Below, in pieces: positions 63,829 through 64,000 of a stretch of DNA of 64,000 bases. The DNA comes from Halodesulfovibrio aestuarii DSM 17919 = ATCC 29578 (GTDB lineage Bacteria > Desulfobacterota > Desulfovibrionia > Desulfovibrionales > Desulfovibrionaceae), in assembly GCF_000384815.1 (NCBI RefSeq), contig NZ_ARQF01000016.1, positions 1-64,000 on the forward strand, given 5' to 3'. The translations under genes and the position numbers were made by a program. Below the pieces are notes generated by a model. The model saw only the letters and a program-made list of their open reading frames with translations, searched no databases and was not told where the DNA came from. Every line of letters begins with the position of its first letter. The stretch's first letter is position 1.

Positions 63829-63960
63829 TTTAGCCTTTACATGACTATTGCGACTAGTTATTACTTTTAATCAACTATACCATTGTATAACAGTTCATTT
63901 GCACATAGACACGTATACTACAGTAAAGCACATTCATACGGAGGCTAAGTATACGACACT

Positions 63961-64000
63961 ATGAAACGCATATTAACCGCTGACATTGGCGGAACAAACA
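63961..64000 (+). CDS. Glucokinase-like gene, 5' end only
   Basis: Begins MKRILTADIGGTN at ATG 63961 and runs off the right edge after 13 codons. ADIGGTN is the ATP-binding start of glucokinase (Glk) and related ASKHA kinases. GGAGG lies about 14 nt upstream, further than ideal. Identification rests on this short motif only. Confidence 0.55.
   Translation, partial: MKRILTADIGGTN

Overview
The window looks like the chromosome of a sulfate-reducing Desulfovibrio relative (family Desulfovibrionaceae, perhaps a marine Halodesulfovibrio-type organism). The pointers are a cytochrome c maturation cluster with a CxxxY-type CcmE and no CcmG or CcmH, a tungsten-type aldehyde:ferredoxin oxidoreductase, a desulforedoxin-like mini-protein, TAXI/TRAP remnants, a NikR-like site GTGTGTC-N14-GTAACAC before a cbiMQO operon, and GC-rich intergenic elements after stop codons. 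The species is an inference; no rRNA gene is present.

Layout. 1-9.5 kb: a two-partner secretion operon on the minus strand, an outer-membrane TpsB transporter followed by a giant CdiA/filamentous-haemagglutinin exoprotein whose C-terminal (probably toxin) end is off the left edge. 10.0-11.1 kb: a decayed prophage or integrative element, with a tRNA-Ser 3'-end att remnant, two small genes each carrying a single-base frameshift, one intact small ORF, and then tRNA-Thr(CGU). 11.3-24.9 kb: mostly accessory metabolism and regulation: a cyclase-family protein, a HU-like small protein, a GntR regulator beside a collapsed TAXI-TRAP locus and a LarA-like protein, two small envelope proteins with duplicated leaders (one a His/Tyr-rich lipoprotein), a DJ-1 protein, glutamate decarboxylase, AOR, a two-component system, and a MerR/carboxymuconolactone decarboxylase pair with a textbook 19-bp-spacer MerR promoter. 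25.0-36.7 kb: TrkA/TrkH potassium uptake; a BmpA-type nucleoside ABC importer next to xanthine phosphoribosyltransferase (purine salvage); two RNA methyltransferases; a GT2-like protein.

37.2-51.1 kb: tandem paralogous IT-superfamily sodium/proton antiporters; a predicted nickel ECF-type importer (cbiMQO); a MarR regulator with a YczE-cytidylate-kinase-like fusion; a large MscS channel; a desulforedoxin-like protein; LPS inner-core heptose genes (waaF-like, gmhB); and a CNNM/CBS membrane protein preceded by a structured-looking leader. 51.3-56.8 kb: the ccm operon (ccmE-ccmF-ccmA-ccmB-ccmC, a chimeric mini-gene, a ccmD-like gene, a ccmI-like TPR gene). 57.0-63.8 kb: guaBA behind a possible attenuator, tatB-tatC with a very acidic TatC N-terminus, and hisB-lipoprotein-hisA. 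A glucokinase-like gene starts at the right edge.

The most unusual items are the 51-residue ccm mini-gene (CcmD-like head joined to a copy of the CcmC tail), the decayed prophage in the att scar, the collapsed TAXI-TRAP locus with a lost start codon, the paired small envelope genes with duplicated leaders, the Cys-bearing loop present in only one of the twin antiporters, and the structured leader before the CNNM gene.
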